This document shows, piece after piece, positions 1 to 8,958 of a DNA stretch of 64,000 bases; positions within the stretch are counted from its first letter, which is position 1; every line of letters starts with the position of its first letter. A program made the translations under genes and the position numbers. Source of the stretch: Medakamo hakoo (Eukaryota > Chlorophyta > Trebouxiophyceae > Coccomyxaceae); assembly GCA_026636295.1 (NCBI GenBank), contig CP089451.1:1-64000 (forward strand), in the 5' to 3' direction. Under the pieces are notes generated by a model. That model was not told the origin of the DNA and did not search any database. It saw nothing but the letters and a program-made list of their open reading frames with translations.

Positions 1-144
1 CCTAACCCTAACCCTAACCCTAACCCTAACCCTAACCCTAACCCTAACCCTAACCCTAACCCTAACCCAAACCCAAACCCTAACCCAAACCCAAACCCAA
101 ACCCAAACCCAAACCCAAACCCAAACCCTAACCCAAACCCTAAA
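1..144. repeat. Telomere: CCCTAA repeats grading into CCCAAA variants
   Basis: About eleven exact CCTAAC units (TTAGGG on the other strand) fill bases 1-66. They are followed by roughly thirteen units that are mostly CCAAAC (TTTGGG) with a few CCTAAC mixed in. The C-rich strand reading inward from base 1 is the orientation of a left chromosome end. The inner zone of variant repeats is typical of the proximal part of telomeres, where point variants are no longer overwritten by telomerase. Confidence 0.97.
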
Positions 145-276
145 ACGGGGGCGCAGGGTTGTGTGGGTGTGCGGCTGTGTGCCGGGTTTTTTTTCCGTGC
201 GTTTGGTATGCCCGGGTTTTTTTTTTTTGGTGTGCGCGGGTTTGTGTGTGACTCTGAGGCGAGCAGTCATTGTTCT
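145..276. other. Telomere-to-gene junction
   Basis: This 132-bp stretch joins the last telomeric unit to the stop codon of the first gene. It holds G/T-rich sequence with two poly-T runs (near 187-193 and 217-226). I see no subtelomeric satellite, transposon or gene. It must contain the 3' untranslated region of the alpha-glucosidase gene. Confidence 0.6.
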
Positions 277-3200
277 CTACGCCCGCCCACTCCCTCCCCA
301 CCACCATACGCTCACCCCACTCCTCCCTTGTCCACAGACAACAGGGACGCCGCCGCCCTCAAAACGCACGACCAGCAAGCTGCCTACCCACGATGCCGCC
401 CCCTCATGCGTGCTGCCACACGCATCACGCGCCCGCACGACGCGCCCAACCGCACCCTCCGCCACTCCCACCACCGCCACCTGCGCCAGATTCGGCCGCC
501 ACTCCCCCACGGCCGCCGCCGCTGCTCCACCCCGCGCCGTCACATTCAGTCCCCGGCCATCAGCCCTCAAGTCAAACCAGGCCGACGTCACCGCCTCGGT
601 CAGGCCGTCGTCCACGAAAAACTCGCCCGTCGCGACGCCGCCGCCGTCGGCGTCCAGGCACGCCACAAACGTCAAGGCCGCCCCGCTGAGCGTCTCCTCC
701 GCGGTGCGCCGCGCCGCCGCCGTCGGCACCGCCCGCCCGCACCGCAACAGCACCGGCGGCGCACCCGTCAGCGGCGCGTCGAGCGTCACGTTCCCGCGCA
801 ACACCTGGCCGCCTTGGCCGCCCAGCACCGCCCGCACGTCCACCCAGGCCGAACCGGGCGGCAGCCACGCGGACGCGGCCGAGACGCCCGACTCAACGAC
901 CGGCACGGCCATGAGTGCGTCGCCAATCAACCACTGCGGCCGGTCGGCTCGCGCCGCCGCCAGGCCGGGCCACTCAAACCAGAGCGGCCGCGCAGCCGGC
1001 GAGCCCGTCGCCGCCGCGCGCGCCAGCGCGGCATATAGCGACGGCAGCAAAGCGTAGCGCAGGCGCAGAGACGCTGCAGCGGCCGCGCTCGTCTCCGGCC
1101 AGCGGTACAGCTCCTGCGGCGCGGCGCTCAGGTCCGAGTGGTCGCGGAAAAACGGCTGGAGCGCCGCGACGCCCACCCACCGCGCACACAGCTCCGGCGT
1201 CGTGTTGGCCGAAAAGCCGCACACGTCCGCGCCCGCCATGGGTAGGCCGGCCAAGCCGGACGCGAGCACGCTGGAAATGGACCAAGCTAAATCCTCCCAG
1301 TCCGCTTTGTTGTCGCCCGACCAGTGCGCGGCAAAGGCGCCCGTCCCGACGAAAGACGAGCGCGTCAGGATAAACGGGCGCGCGGTGGCGTTGAGCGCTT
1401 TGAGGGCTCTGTACGTCGCGGCGGCTTCGGCGTGGCCGTACAGGTTGTGCGTGTCGACGTGCAACACGCTGTCGACGCCGACCGCGTCGGGCGGGAGCGT
1501 GTGCGAGGCCAGGGGGAGGCGGGCGCCGCCGTTGTTCACGGGGTACGGAAGGAAGGGCGGCGGCGGCTGCGGCGACGGCGCGTGTGGTGCTGGAGCCACG
1601 CCGCCCGCCGCAGGGCGCGGTGACAGCGGCTGGCCGGGCGGTGGCCGCTCTGCCGCGACCGGACCCGCCCCTGGCCTGCGCGAGGGCAAGGGAGCGGGAC
1701 GCTGCCGTGCCGTCGCGGCAGCCAGCGCCCGCCGTGGGGCGGCCTGGCACCCCCCGCCACCGCCGCCGCCGCCGCTGCCGTCATTGAAATTCGACGGCTC
1801 GTTCATGTCGATCCACAGGCCGTCGAATGGGATCAGGGCGTGAAACGTGGCAATGGCCCAGGCTGGCGCGAGTGAAGGAGAGGGGTGGAGGGGTGAGCGC
1901 GGATGAAAAACAGGGCGCGCACCCCCCAGCCACACGGCCCCCCTCCACAAACCTAAACTCACCCCACCACCCCGCCGTCGCACCGCCCGCCGCCACAAAG
2001 TCAGGCCAGTGCACGTCACCAGGCCACACCCGGCCTTGAAAAGGCCCGTCACCCGTCGGCTTCCGGATGAAAACGCCCGCCGCCAGGCCGGCGTCGTACG
2101 GCGCGTATCCCTTTTCAACCTTGATGCCAGGATCGACGATGGGCACCCAGCGCCGGCCGCCCGCGTGCAGGCGCCCCACGAGCGCCCGCATGCGGTCGGC
2201 CGCGTATCTTTTGGGCGCCAGAGTAAAGTCCCGGCGCCCGCGCATCGCATCAATGTCCGACCACAGCACGTCCAGCGGCAGCCCCGCCGCCTCGTATCCA
2301 TCTACCACCGCCGTCAGCGCATCCACGCTTTCGTACCCCCACCTGGATTGGTGGACGCCGAGCGCCCAGGCGGGTGGGAGGGCGGGCCGGCCGACGACGC
2401 GCGTCAACTGGTCCATGACGGCCGCGGGCGTGCGGCCGGCGAAAATAAAGACATCGACGCTCCCGCCCGTGGACCGAAAGGAGAGGGAGGACGGGCGCGC
2501 GACGACGTCCACCGCCGTGCCGCTGACGACCAGGCCGCCGCGTGCCGACCCGCTGGGCAAGACTTCCATCCAGGCGGGCCACGCGCCGTACAGGTTCTCA
2601 CCAGGCGCCCAGGCCGGGCGGTCGCGCGCCCAGATCGTGCGGGGTGGCGGCGACGGCCGCCCATCCCCGCCGCGGTCGACGACCAGGCCGCCCGTCCGCT
2701 CGCCCAGGCCATAGAGCTGTGGGTGGGTGTGGGTCAAGGGCGCGGTGGGTCAAAAGCGCCGCGCCCGCGGCCGCCCACCACCCTCTCACCCCACGCCACA
2801 CACACCCCTCCCCCCAAAACAACGCACCGTCGACTGCGGGTGCAGCCCCGTCGTCCACTCGACGTACCGCGTCTTCACAATCAGGCGCCGGCCCGTCGTG
2901 TCGAGCAGCGGCGCGCCCGCGTCGCCCGGGTCGTTGGTCGACGCGACGTGGACACCAAACGGCGCGTGCTTGACGTAGGCCGCGTAGGCCGGGCGGTCCG
3001 GGCAGGGAGCCGGGTCGAGCCCGCCCGCGAACAGGGACGGTGGGACGGCGTAGGCGCCGGGCGGCGCCAGGCGCAGCCGAAACACATCGGAGCAGGAGGC
3101 GTCCACGGTCGCGGTGAGGCGGGGGCAGTCCTCGCCCGCTTCTCGCAGCGTGGCCGCCGCCTGGACGAGCGTGAAAGCAGCCGCGCCTCGCAGCGCCGTG

Positions 3201-3638
3201 CTCGCCGACGCGTCCCCGTCCAACACCACATACGCGCTGTCGCCGCCGTTGGGCGCAAAACACCACGGCTCGGCACTGCCAGGCGCGAGTGGTTGCCAGC
3301 AGCAGCCGGCCGCGGCGCAGGCGGCTTCGTCCGTGCCGGCGTGGCCGCAGTCTAGCTTGGGGCCCTGTGGTTTGGTTGTGGGGGTGGGGAGAGCAGGTGT
3401 GTTGAAATCCGCTCGCGGCTCATGAAAACGCGGGTGGGGAGATGGAGTGGGGCGGTTGCGCGCGGCGGGCGGGCGGGGCGCGCTCGCGGCAAGAGCGCGC
3501 TTCCGCCGCCCACGTCCCCACCACTTCCCCCACAACAACACGCACGTCCGGGTCGCACGCCAGCGGTGGCTCACTTGAAGCCACGGCCAGGGCCACGGTG
3601 GCCACGAGCACGGCGACCGCCAGGCGCGGCGATGCCAT
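277..3638 (-). CDS. GH31 alpha-glucosidase, secreted, with trefoil domain
   Basis: The enzyme releases glucose from the non-reducing ends of alpha-glucans, probably in the secretory pathway, a vacuole or the cell surface. Exons are 3638-3546, 3364-2828, 2716-1963 and 1862-277, with phases 0, 0 and 1, giving about 989 residues. The first 22 residues are a signal peptide (hydrophobic core LAVAVLVATVALAVA). A cysteine-rich P-type trefoil domain starts exon 2 (CGHAGTDEAAC...GCCW). The GH31 domain carries LYGLGER, the nucleophile motif WIDMNEPSNF, HNLYG, RPFILTRSSFVG, and HWSGDN with the acid/base aspartate. RDHS and ARPLWFEWP follow. A roughly 60-residue Pro/Arg/Ala insert separates WIDMNEPSNF from PYPVNNGG; it is open but could be an unrecognised intron. 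Plant and animal lysosomal alpha-glucosidases share this layout. Confidence 0.93.
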
Positions 3639-3741
3639 GGGCGCTTCGTTGCAAGAAAGGAATGGGCGAAATGATGGACTGGTTCATTCACTCTGGCGTT
3701 CGGAGCGAGCGACCGTCTTCTCACGCGCACGCTCCCGCCAC

Positions 3742-4158
3742 ATGCCCTCTCGCCTGCACGCCCTCCGCGTCGCTCAGGCCGAACTCGCCTCCCTCCCCGC
3801 GGACAGAGTGAGTCGTGGGAAAGAGCCGCGGCGAGCGGCGCAACACCGCAACTCCACGCTCGGCGGCTAGTTTTTTTCCGACGCATGCGCTCTCCCGCAC
3901 ACACACAGGCAGTCTACACGACCACCATCTCCGGCTCCCTGCTGGAGCGCGAGACGCCGGTACAAGCGTTGCGCAAGGTGGAAGGTAAGAGGATGGGTGG
4001 GAAGGGATCGAGAATGGCGCGTTTTGTGACGGCGCCCACCCGCCGGTGTGTCCTCACCTACCTCATCATCCCACCGCCGCCAACAAACACGGCCCACAGC
4101 CCGAATCCGCGCCCTGGAAGCCGAGGCCGCAGCCAAACAACGTGGCCCTGTATCCTGA
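3742..4158 (+). CDS. Small prefoldin-like coiled-coil protein (66 aa), upstream ORF of REX4
   Basis: Three short exons (3742-3807, 3909-3984, 4100-4158; phases 0 and 1) join cleanly into 66 codons plus stop. Donors are GTGAGT and GTAAGA and acceptors are CACAG. The protein is two charged helices (LHALRVAQAELASLPADR and RIRALEAEAAAKQR) around AVYTTTISGSLLERETPVQ. This is the helix-hairpin-helix pattern of small prefoldin-beta-like proteins; that family call is my inference. The stop lies 18 bp before the ATG of the REX4 gene on the same strand. The spliced message has no other ATG before that one. The start context is weak (C at -3 and C at +4), while the REX4 start is strong (G at -3 and +4), which suits leaky scanning on a two-ORF transcript. 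Confidence 0.7.
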
Positions 4159-4176
4159 CGTCCACGCGCAGCAGCC

Positions 4177-5280
4177 ATGGCCCGCGGCAACAAGTTCAAA
4201 CCAAAAGCGGTCGAGGCCGCCGCGCCGCCGCCACCACCCTCTCCTACCAGGGAGGACGGCGCGCACGCCGCGTCACCGGCGGCGCCGGCAGCGACTGCCC
4301 ACAAGGCACGGAGCCCGCCTGCTGACCTGCCTCCCGCCCAGCCGACGAGAGTGGAGCGAGGCCCTCCACCGCCTGCTTCCGGCGCCGCCAAAAAACCGAC
4401 GCGCCTGGCCGTCCCGACGCTCGTCACCCCACCCACGCCCGCGACAAAAGGCTCGGCGCCTGCCGTCCCTGTCGGCGCCGCCAACTGGCTCGCGCTCAAA
4501 GCCGCCGCCTCCATCGGCAAAAAACACTCGACGGCAAAGGCGAAACCCAAGGCCGCCGCCGCGCCGGCCGCCGCCCCCGCCTCCACCTCCCACCCACCCC
4601 TCCTCCCCGCCGCCATCGGCTCGACCACGGCCCCCACCCGCATCCTGGCCATGGACTGCGAAATGGTGGGCGTCGGCCCCGGCGGCGTCCGCTCCGCCCT
4701 GGCCCGCGTCTGCATCGTCAACGACGCCGGCGCGGTGTTGCTCGACACGCACGTCGCGCCGCGCGAGCGCGTGACAGACTACCGCACCCGCGTGTCGGGC
4801 GTCACGCCCGCCTGCCTCCGGGGCGCGCCCGACGTGGCCACCGTCAGGGAGCGGGTGCAACGCCTGATAGACGGCCGCCTGCTCGTCGGCCACGCCATCA
4901 CGCACGACCTGACGGCGCTCATGGTCTCCCACCCGCGCGCGCTCGTCCGCGACACGGCGCGCTTCCCGCCGCTCATGCGCGCGACCGCGCCCGGGCGCCG
5001 CCCCAAGCCCCGCCGCTTGCGCGACCTGGCGTCCGAAGTGCTGGGCCTCACCATCCAGGGCGGCGCGCACTCGCCCGTCGACGACGCGCGCGCGGCACTG
5101 TACCTTTACCAGCGTTTTAGAAAAGAGTGGGAGGCGGCCGCCAAGAAGCCGGGTGGGGTGGGCAAACACCTGTCCGCGCCCGTGAACATTGGTGGGAGGC
5201 GGGCGATGGAGTCTGCCAGTGCCAGCGCGGAAGCGGCGTTGGGCGCGCTGGCGGCTCTGGATGACATGGCGGATTTGTAG
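4177..5280 (+). CDS. REX4: REX4-type DEDDh 3'-5' RNA exonuclease
   Basis: Single exon, 367 residues. The first 150 residues are a basic, proline/alanine-rich tail beginning MARGNKFKPK, typical of nucleolar proteins. The exonuclease domain (about 155-320) has all three Exo motifs: MDCEMVGVG (Exo I, catalytic D and E), GHAITHDL (Exo II, D) and HSPVDDARAAL (Exo III, H and D). VSGVTP and KPRRLRDLA are also typical of the REXO4/ISG20L2 group, which trims ribosomal RNA precursors in yeast and animals. The ATG lies 18 bp after the stop of the 66-residue ORF, so the two probably share a transcript. It converges on the next gene with a 61-bp gap. Confidence 0.9.
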   Translation: MARGNKFKPKAVEAAAPPPPPSPTREDGAHAASPAAPAATAHKARSPPADLPPAQPTRVERGPPPPASGAAKKPTRLAVPTLVTPPTPATKGSAPAVPVGAANWLALKAAASIGKKHSTAKAKPKAAAAPAAAPASTSHPPLLPAAIGSTTAPTRILAMDCEMVGVGPGGVRSALARVCIVNDAGAVLLDTHVAPRERVTDYRTRVSGVTPACLRGAPDVATVRERVQRLIDGRLLVGHAITHDLTALMVSHPRALVRDTARFPPLMRATAPGRRPKPRRLRDLASEVLGLTIQGGAHSPVDDARAALYLYQRFRKEWEAAAKKPGGVGKHLSAPVNIGGRRAMESASASAEAALGALAALDDMADL

Positions 5281-5341
5281 CAAAGATAAAGCAACAGAAA
5301 CAAACTGCACGCGTCCTGCTCGCCAAAAAACTACACGCTCT

Positions 5342-6115
5342 CTACTGCCCACCCTTTCTCACACCGCCGCTGCCACCCGTCGGCCACGCCTGCATCGCCC
5401 GCCGGGCCGCCCGGCTCAACGCAGCCGACACGGCAGCCGCACCACCGCCGCTCACGTCACCACCACCACCACCTCCACCACCCTCCTCCTCCGCCTCCTC
5501 TTCAGCTCCAACAGCGACCGCCAGCGCCAGGCTGCGCGCCTCCAGGTCCGCGACGCCAGTTTCTAGTCTCACCATGCGCGCCGCCAAATCTGAAAGCACC
5601 GCTTCAGCCCTCTGAGCAAGCTCGGCCTGTTTCCGCCCCGCCGCAGCGCCCAGCTCGCGCCACCCAGCCAGGTCTTCCGCCAGCCCGCCGCAGTGCGCCG
5701 CCACGATGCCGTTGACACGCCGGGCCAGGTGCACGTCTTCTAAAGCTCGTGTGAGGTCGGCCCGGGACGCGGCCGCGATGTGGGAGGCCGCCCTGTCCGT
5801 CTGTGTTGATGGATGGGGGTGGGTGGGATGGGGATGGATGGATGGGAGGGAGTTGCCCCAAAACAAAATGCATCCGCACACCCGCACCTGCTCCTGGACG
5901 ACTTGCTCAAGGCGCTCTGACCGCGCCGCTGCAGCGGGCGAGCGTGGAGGGGGAGGTGGCGTGGGCGCCGGGCTGGGACGGGGCGACGGGGCGCCGGCAT
6001 GCGTTCGCGCAGGCGGCTGCGTGCTGGTCCGCTCGGCCTCGCCTGCTGCCGGCGCTGGAGGCGTGGGTTGAGGGTGGGCGGCAGCCTCGCCTGGAGGTTT
6101 GTCCGGCGGGGGCAT
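5342..6115 (-). CDS. Coiled-coil protein of unknown function
   Basis: Two exons (6115-5888 and 5800-5342, phase 0, donor GTGCGG) give 228 residues. An in-frame ATG at 6178 would add 21. The N-terminal 65 residues are proline/alanine-rich and probably disordered. The rest is helical: SERLEQVVQEQ runs across the splice into a charged segment (SRADLTRALEDVHLARRVN, then LAQRAEAVLSDLAARMVRLE). An acidic EEEAEEE patch and a glycine run follow. The size and single long coiled coil would fit a small complex subunit, such as the BLOC-1 or kinetochore type, but I recognise no family. The reading frame, splice phase and helix periodicity support a real gene. Confidence 0.7.
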   Translation of the reverse strand: MPPPDKPPGEAAAHPQPTPPAPAAGEAERTSTQPPARTHAGAPSPRPSPAPTPPPPPRSPAAAARSERLEQVVQEQVRVCGCILFWGNSLPSIHPHPTHPHPSTQTDRAASHIAAASRADLTRALEDVHLARRVNGIVAAHCGGLAEDLAGWRELGAAAGRKQAELAQRAEAVLSDLAARMVRLETGVADLEARSLALAVAVGAEEEAEEEGGGGGGGGDVSGGGAAAVSAALSRAARRAMQAWPTGGSGGVRKGGQ

Positions 6116-6418
6116 GGGCCAAGGGAGAGTATGCGCGCGTGACGGGCGAAGAAGCAGAGGTATGCGCGCCGGCCGCACGCGCTCGCGTCAACCCTCAACC
6201 CCCTGCTCCCCCGTCTCCATCCCTTCATCCCGTCCCGCCGTGTCCCGGAGCCTTCCCTTCCTGTTGCTCCCCCCCCCCCTTCTCTGCGGTCTGGATGCCC
6301 AGGAGAGCTGCAGCCATGTGTGTCATGGAAAAGAAAACAAAAGGTCTGTCTACACACCCGCGCGCGCGCGCTCGTTCCACCCTCTCCCCCTCTCCCCTCT
6401 CCCCTCCCTCCTCCTCCC
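6116..6418. other. Intergenic between coiled-coil gene and HydG
   Basis: Both flanking genes read leftward, so this segment holds the HydG 3' end and the coiled-coil gene promoter. It contains a (GC)n run near 6361-6371 and pyrimidine-rich CCCTCTCC tracts at 6380-6418. I see no gene in it. Confidence 0.5.
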
Positions 6419-8712
6419 TCACACGTACACGTCGTGCTCGCCCGCGTTGACTTTCGCCATCTTGCGCTGCAACAACCGCTGCGCACCAGGCGACAGGGCC
6501 GGGTCCGCGCTCTCCCGCGCAATGACCGCCTCGCCCAGCGCCACTTCCTCCGGCGTCCCGTAGTCTTGCAGGTACTCGCGCAGCGTCAGCAGCGAGTTGG
6601 GGTGGCAGAAGTCGTGGATGCGGCCCGCGCGCGCGATCTTCATGAATTCGGGGCCGGTCCGCCCCTTTCTGTAGCACGCGGTGCACCAGCTCGGCGTGAA
6701 CCCGTCGCGGAGGAGTTGGGCGACGATCTCGCGCACCGGGCGGTGGTCCATCAGCGAAAACTGTCCCGCCAGGTCCCGGCCCAGGGCGTCCTCCGTCTCT
6801 GGGCAGCCCTTGTCCTTGTGGTAGGCGCCCACGTCCGTGCGCGACCCAGCGCTCATCTGGGACATGCCGACTTTCAGCAGCTCGCGCCGCATTTCGGGCG
6901 ACTCGCGCGTCGAGAGGATCATGCCGGTGTACTGGTTTTGTTGTGTTTTTGGAGGGGGGGACGGCACGGACGTGAGCGTGAGGTGTGCGTACCGCGATCC
7001 CTCTCCTACCCCCACCCCCCACACCTATAACTCACCGGCACCGCAATCCGTAAAATGGCGACCAGCTTCTTGAAATTGGCGTCATCCACCGGGTGCGGCG
7101 GCGCGTCCGCGACATCGCTGGAATCAGCGTGGCGCATGCGCGGCACCGAAATGGTGTGCGGCCCGGCGCCGTAGGTTTCGTCCAGGTGCTGGGCGTGGCA
7201 CAACATGCCGAGGACCTCTGTGTTTGATGAGAGGCGGGGGTGGGGGGAGGGCGACGGGTTGAGCACGTCCGGGCGTGGCGGAGGGCGGGGAAGGGAGCAG
7301 CTCAGCGACGGGGCGGGGCGGGGTTGGGGGGGGTGCGCCGACCGTCTCACCGTAACGATAGTCCGCCAGCCCAAACAGTGCGCCGATGCCGACGTCGTCC
7401 AGCCCGGCACGCATGGCCCGGTCCATTGTCAGAATGCGGTGGTTGTAGTCCGATTTAGGCCCAGACGGCTGTTTTGGTGGTGCGGTGATGTGTGAAGCGT
7501 GAAAGGTGCGGCGGGTTTTTTTTGGCGCGCGTCCCCCTGTCCCATCCTCCCACCCATTCCCACTCACGTGCATAAACTTGAACACCTCCCGGTCGTACGT
7601 CTCCTGAAACAGGGTGTACGTGCCCACGTGGTTGGTGGCTTTCAGGCGGCTGTTTTGTGGGGTGGAGGGGACGGCGGAGGTGAGGGGTTGAACGACGGCA
7701 AAACAGGCACCCCCCGCCACCCATCATCCACGCGCACACACACAACGCACCGCATGTCCGACACGCTCAGCGACGGAATCTCGACATTCATCCGCCGAAT
7801 GTTGCCACACGGCTCCGTCTTGACGTCCGCAATGACGCCCAGCGCGTGCAAAAACGTGTCAAAGTCGTAGCGCGGGTGCTCGCCCGTCAGCACGAGCAGG
7901 CGCCGGTGGCCCTGGCGTTCCAGCGCCTCCACTTCCGCGCGGACCTGGTCGTCCGTCAGGGCCGTGCGCTCGATGTGCTTGTTGGTGCACGCAAACGCGC
8001 AGTACCGACAGGTGTTGACGCAGTAGTTGGCCAGGTACAGCGGCGCAAACAGGACGACACGGTTGCCGTAAATGCGCTCTTTGATGGCCAGGGCGGTGTC
8101 GTACACTGTTCGTTTTTTTGGATGGGCGGGGTGGGGTGGAGCGTGCGCGTGAGAGAGGGAAGGCAGGATTGGGCGGACGGGAGGCGTGGCACGCCGCCCG
8201 CTCGTGATGCCAGGCGCGTCCACCCTCATCCATCCACCCATCCCACCGCCCCCTCCACCCTCCACCTCACCTGGCGCCATCGCCGCTGCATCGTACGCAT
8301 CCAAATTCAGCAGCGTCGCACACTCCTCCAGCGACAGGCCTTGCACATACTCCGACGGCCCCGGTTCGGGCGTGTCCGGGCTGGTCAGCAGCGCGCGCTG
8401 GCGGGCCGACTCCAGGATTTGCGCGACGGCCGCCGGGTCTTTGGCCGTGTCCTTGGTGCTCTCCAGGGCGGCCACGATTTTCGAGTGCGGGATGATGTCG
8501 TCCACGTCCTTGTACGTGTGGCCCGGCTCCCGTTCGACCGACCACATTTTGGTGCGGCGTTGTTGGTGTTGTGGCGTGGACGCTGTGGCGGACGCACAGC
8601 CAGCAGGCCAGGCTGAGCTGGAGGTGGTGGGTAAGGCGCACAACGCCGCTCGCACGGCGCGCTCCCGGCCGGCACGGCCCGCGAGCGCCGCGGCCGCCAC
8701 CGCGCGCAGCAT
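6419..8712 (-). CDS. HYDG: [FeFe]-hydrogenase maturase HydG (radical SAM tyrosine lyase)
   Basis: HydG cleaves tyrosine to supply the CO and CN ligands of the hydrogenase H-cluster. Six exons (8712-8271, 8105-7751, 7649-7568, 7468-7351, 7217-7036, 6931-6419; phases 1, 2, 0, 1, 0) join into 563 residues. The N terminus (MLRAVAAAALAGRAGRERA...) is a likely plastid transit peptide of about 55 residues. The radical-SAM cluster site is CVNTCRYCAF (CX3CX2C). The accessory cluster site near the C terminus is WCTACYRKG...HDFC, exactly CX2CX22C, which distinguishes HydG from the thiamine enzyme ThiH. Other matches are NHVGTYTLFQETY and SVPRMRHADSSD. It diverges from HydEF across 246 bp, suggesting joint anaerobic induction. 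No motif is damaged. Confidence 0.96.
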
Positions 8713-8958
8713 GGAATGTGTGGTGTGTGTGCTGGTCTTGTGGAACGCGTCAACGGTGGGTGCAGGCCAGGGTTGGGAGCGGGGCGCGCGGTCTCGGAAC
8801 AGTTGCGGGAGTGGACCCATGCGTCGACGACACGCATGGCCCCACACTCGTTCATTGCGGGGCGGGGCGTGTGCTCACACACGCGCGCTTCACTCCCACC
8901 CGGCCGGCTCGCTGCCGCGACAAGCCAGAGGACCTCCAGCCTCAGGCGCCGCGACGCC
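8713..8958. promoter_or_regulatory. Shared divergent promoter of HydG and HydEF
   Basis: These 246 bp are all that separate the two start codons if HydEF starts at 8959. If the in-frame ATG at 8836 is used, 123 bp remain. Divergent HYDG/HYDEF genes are also known from Chlamydomonas. The segment contains an 8-bp inverted repeat near its centre (8817-8839) and a GGGGCGGGGCG box at 8859-8869. I find no GTAC core of the type bound by the algal copper/anoxia regulator CRR1. No TATA box is obvious. Confidence 0.6.
8817..8839. promoter_or_regulatory. 8-bp perfect inverted repeat in the HydG/HydEF promoter
   Basis: The arms CCATGCGT (8817-8824) and ACGCATGG (8832-8839) are exact reverse complements around a 7-base spacer. 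The centre (8828) is within about 8 bp of the midpoint between the two start codons. The right arm contains the alternative HydEF ATG at 8836. A symmetric site at the centre of a divergent promoter could bind a dimeric regulator, but this is inference from one sequence. Confidence 0.4.

Noticed and set aside
1-144. CRISPR-like array of short direct repeats
   Set aside because: The units are contiguous six-base telomere repeats with no spacers.
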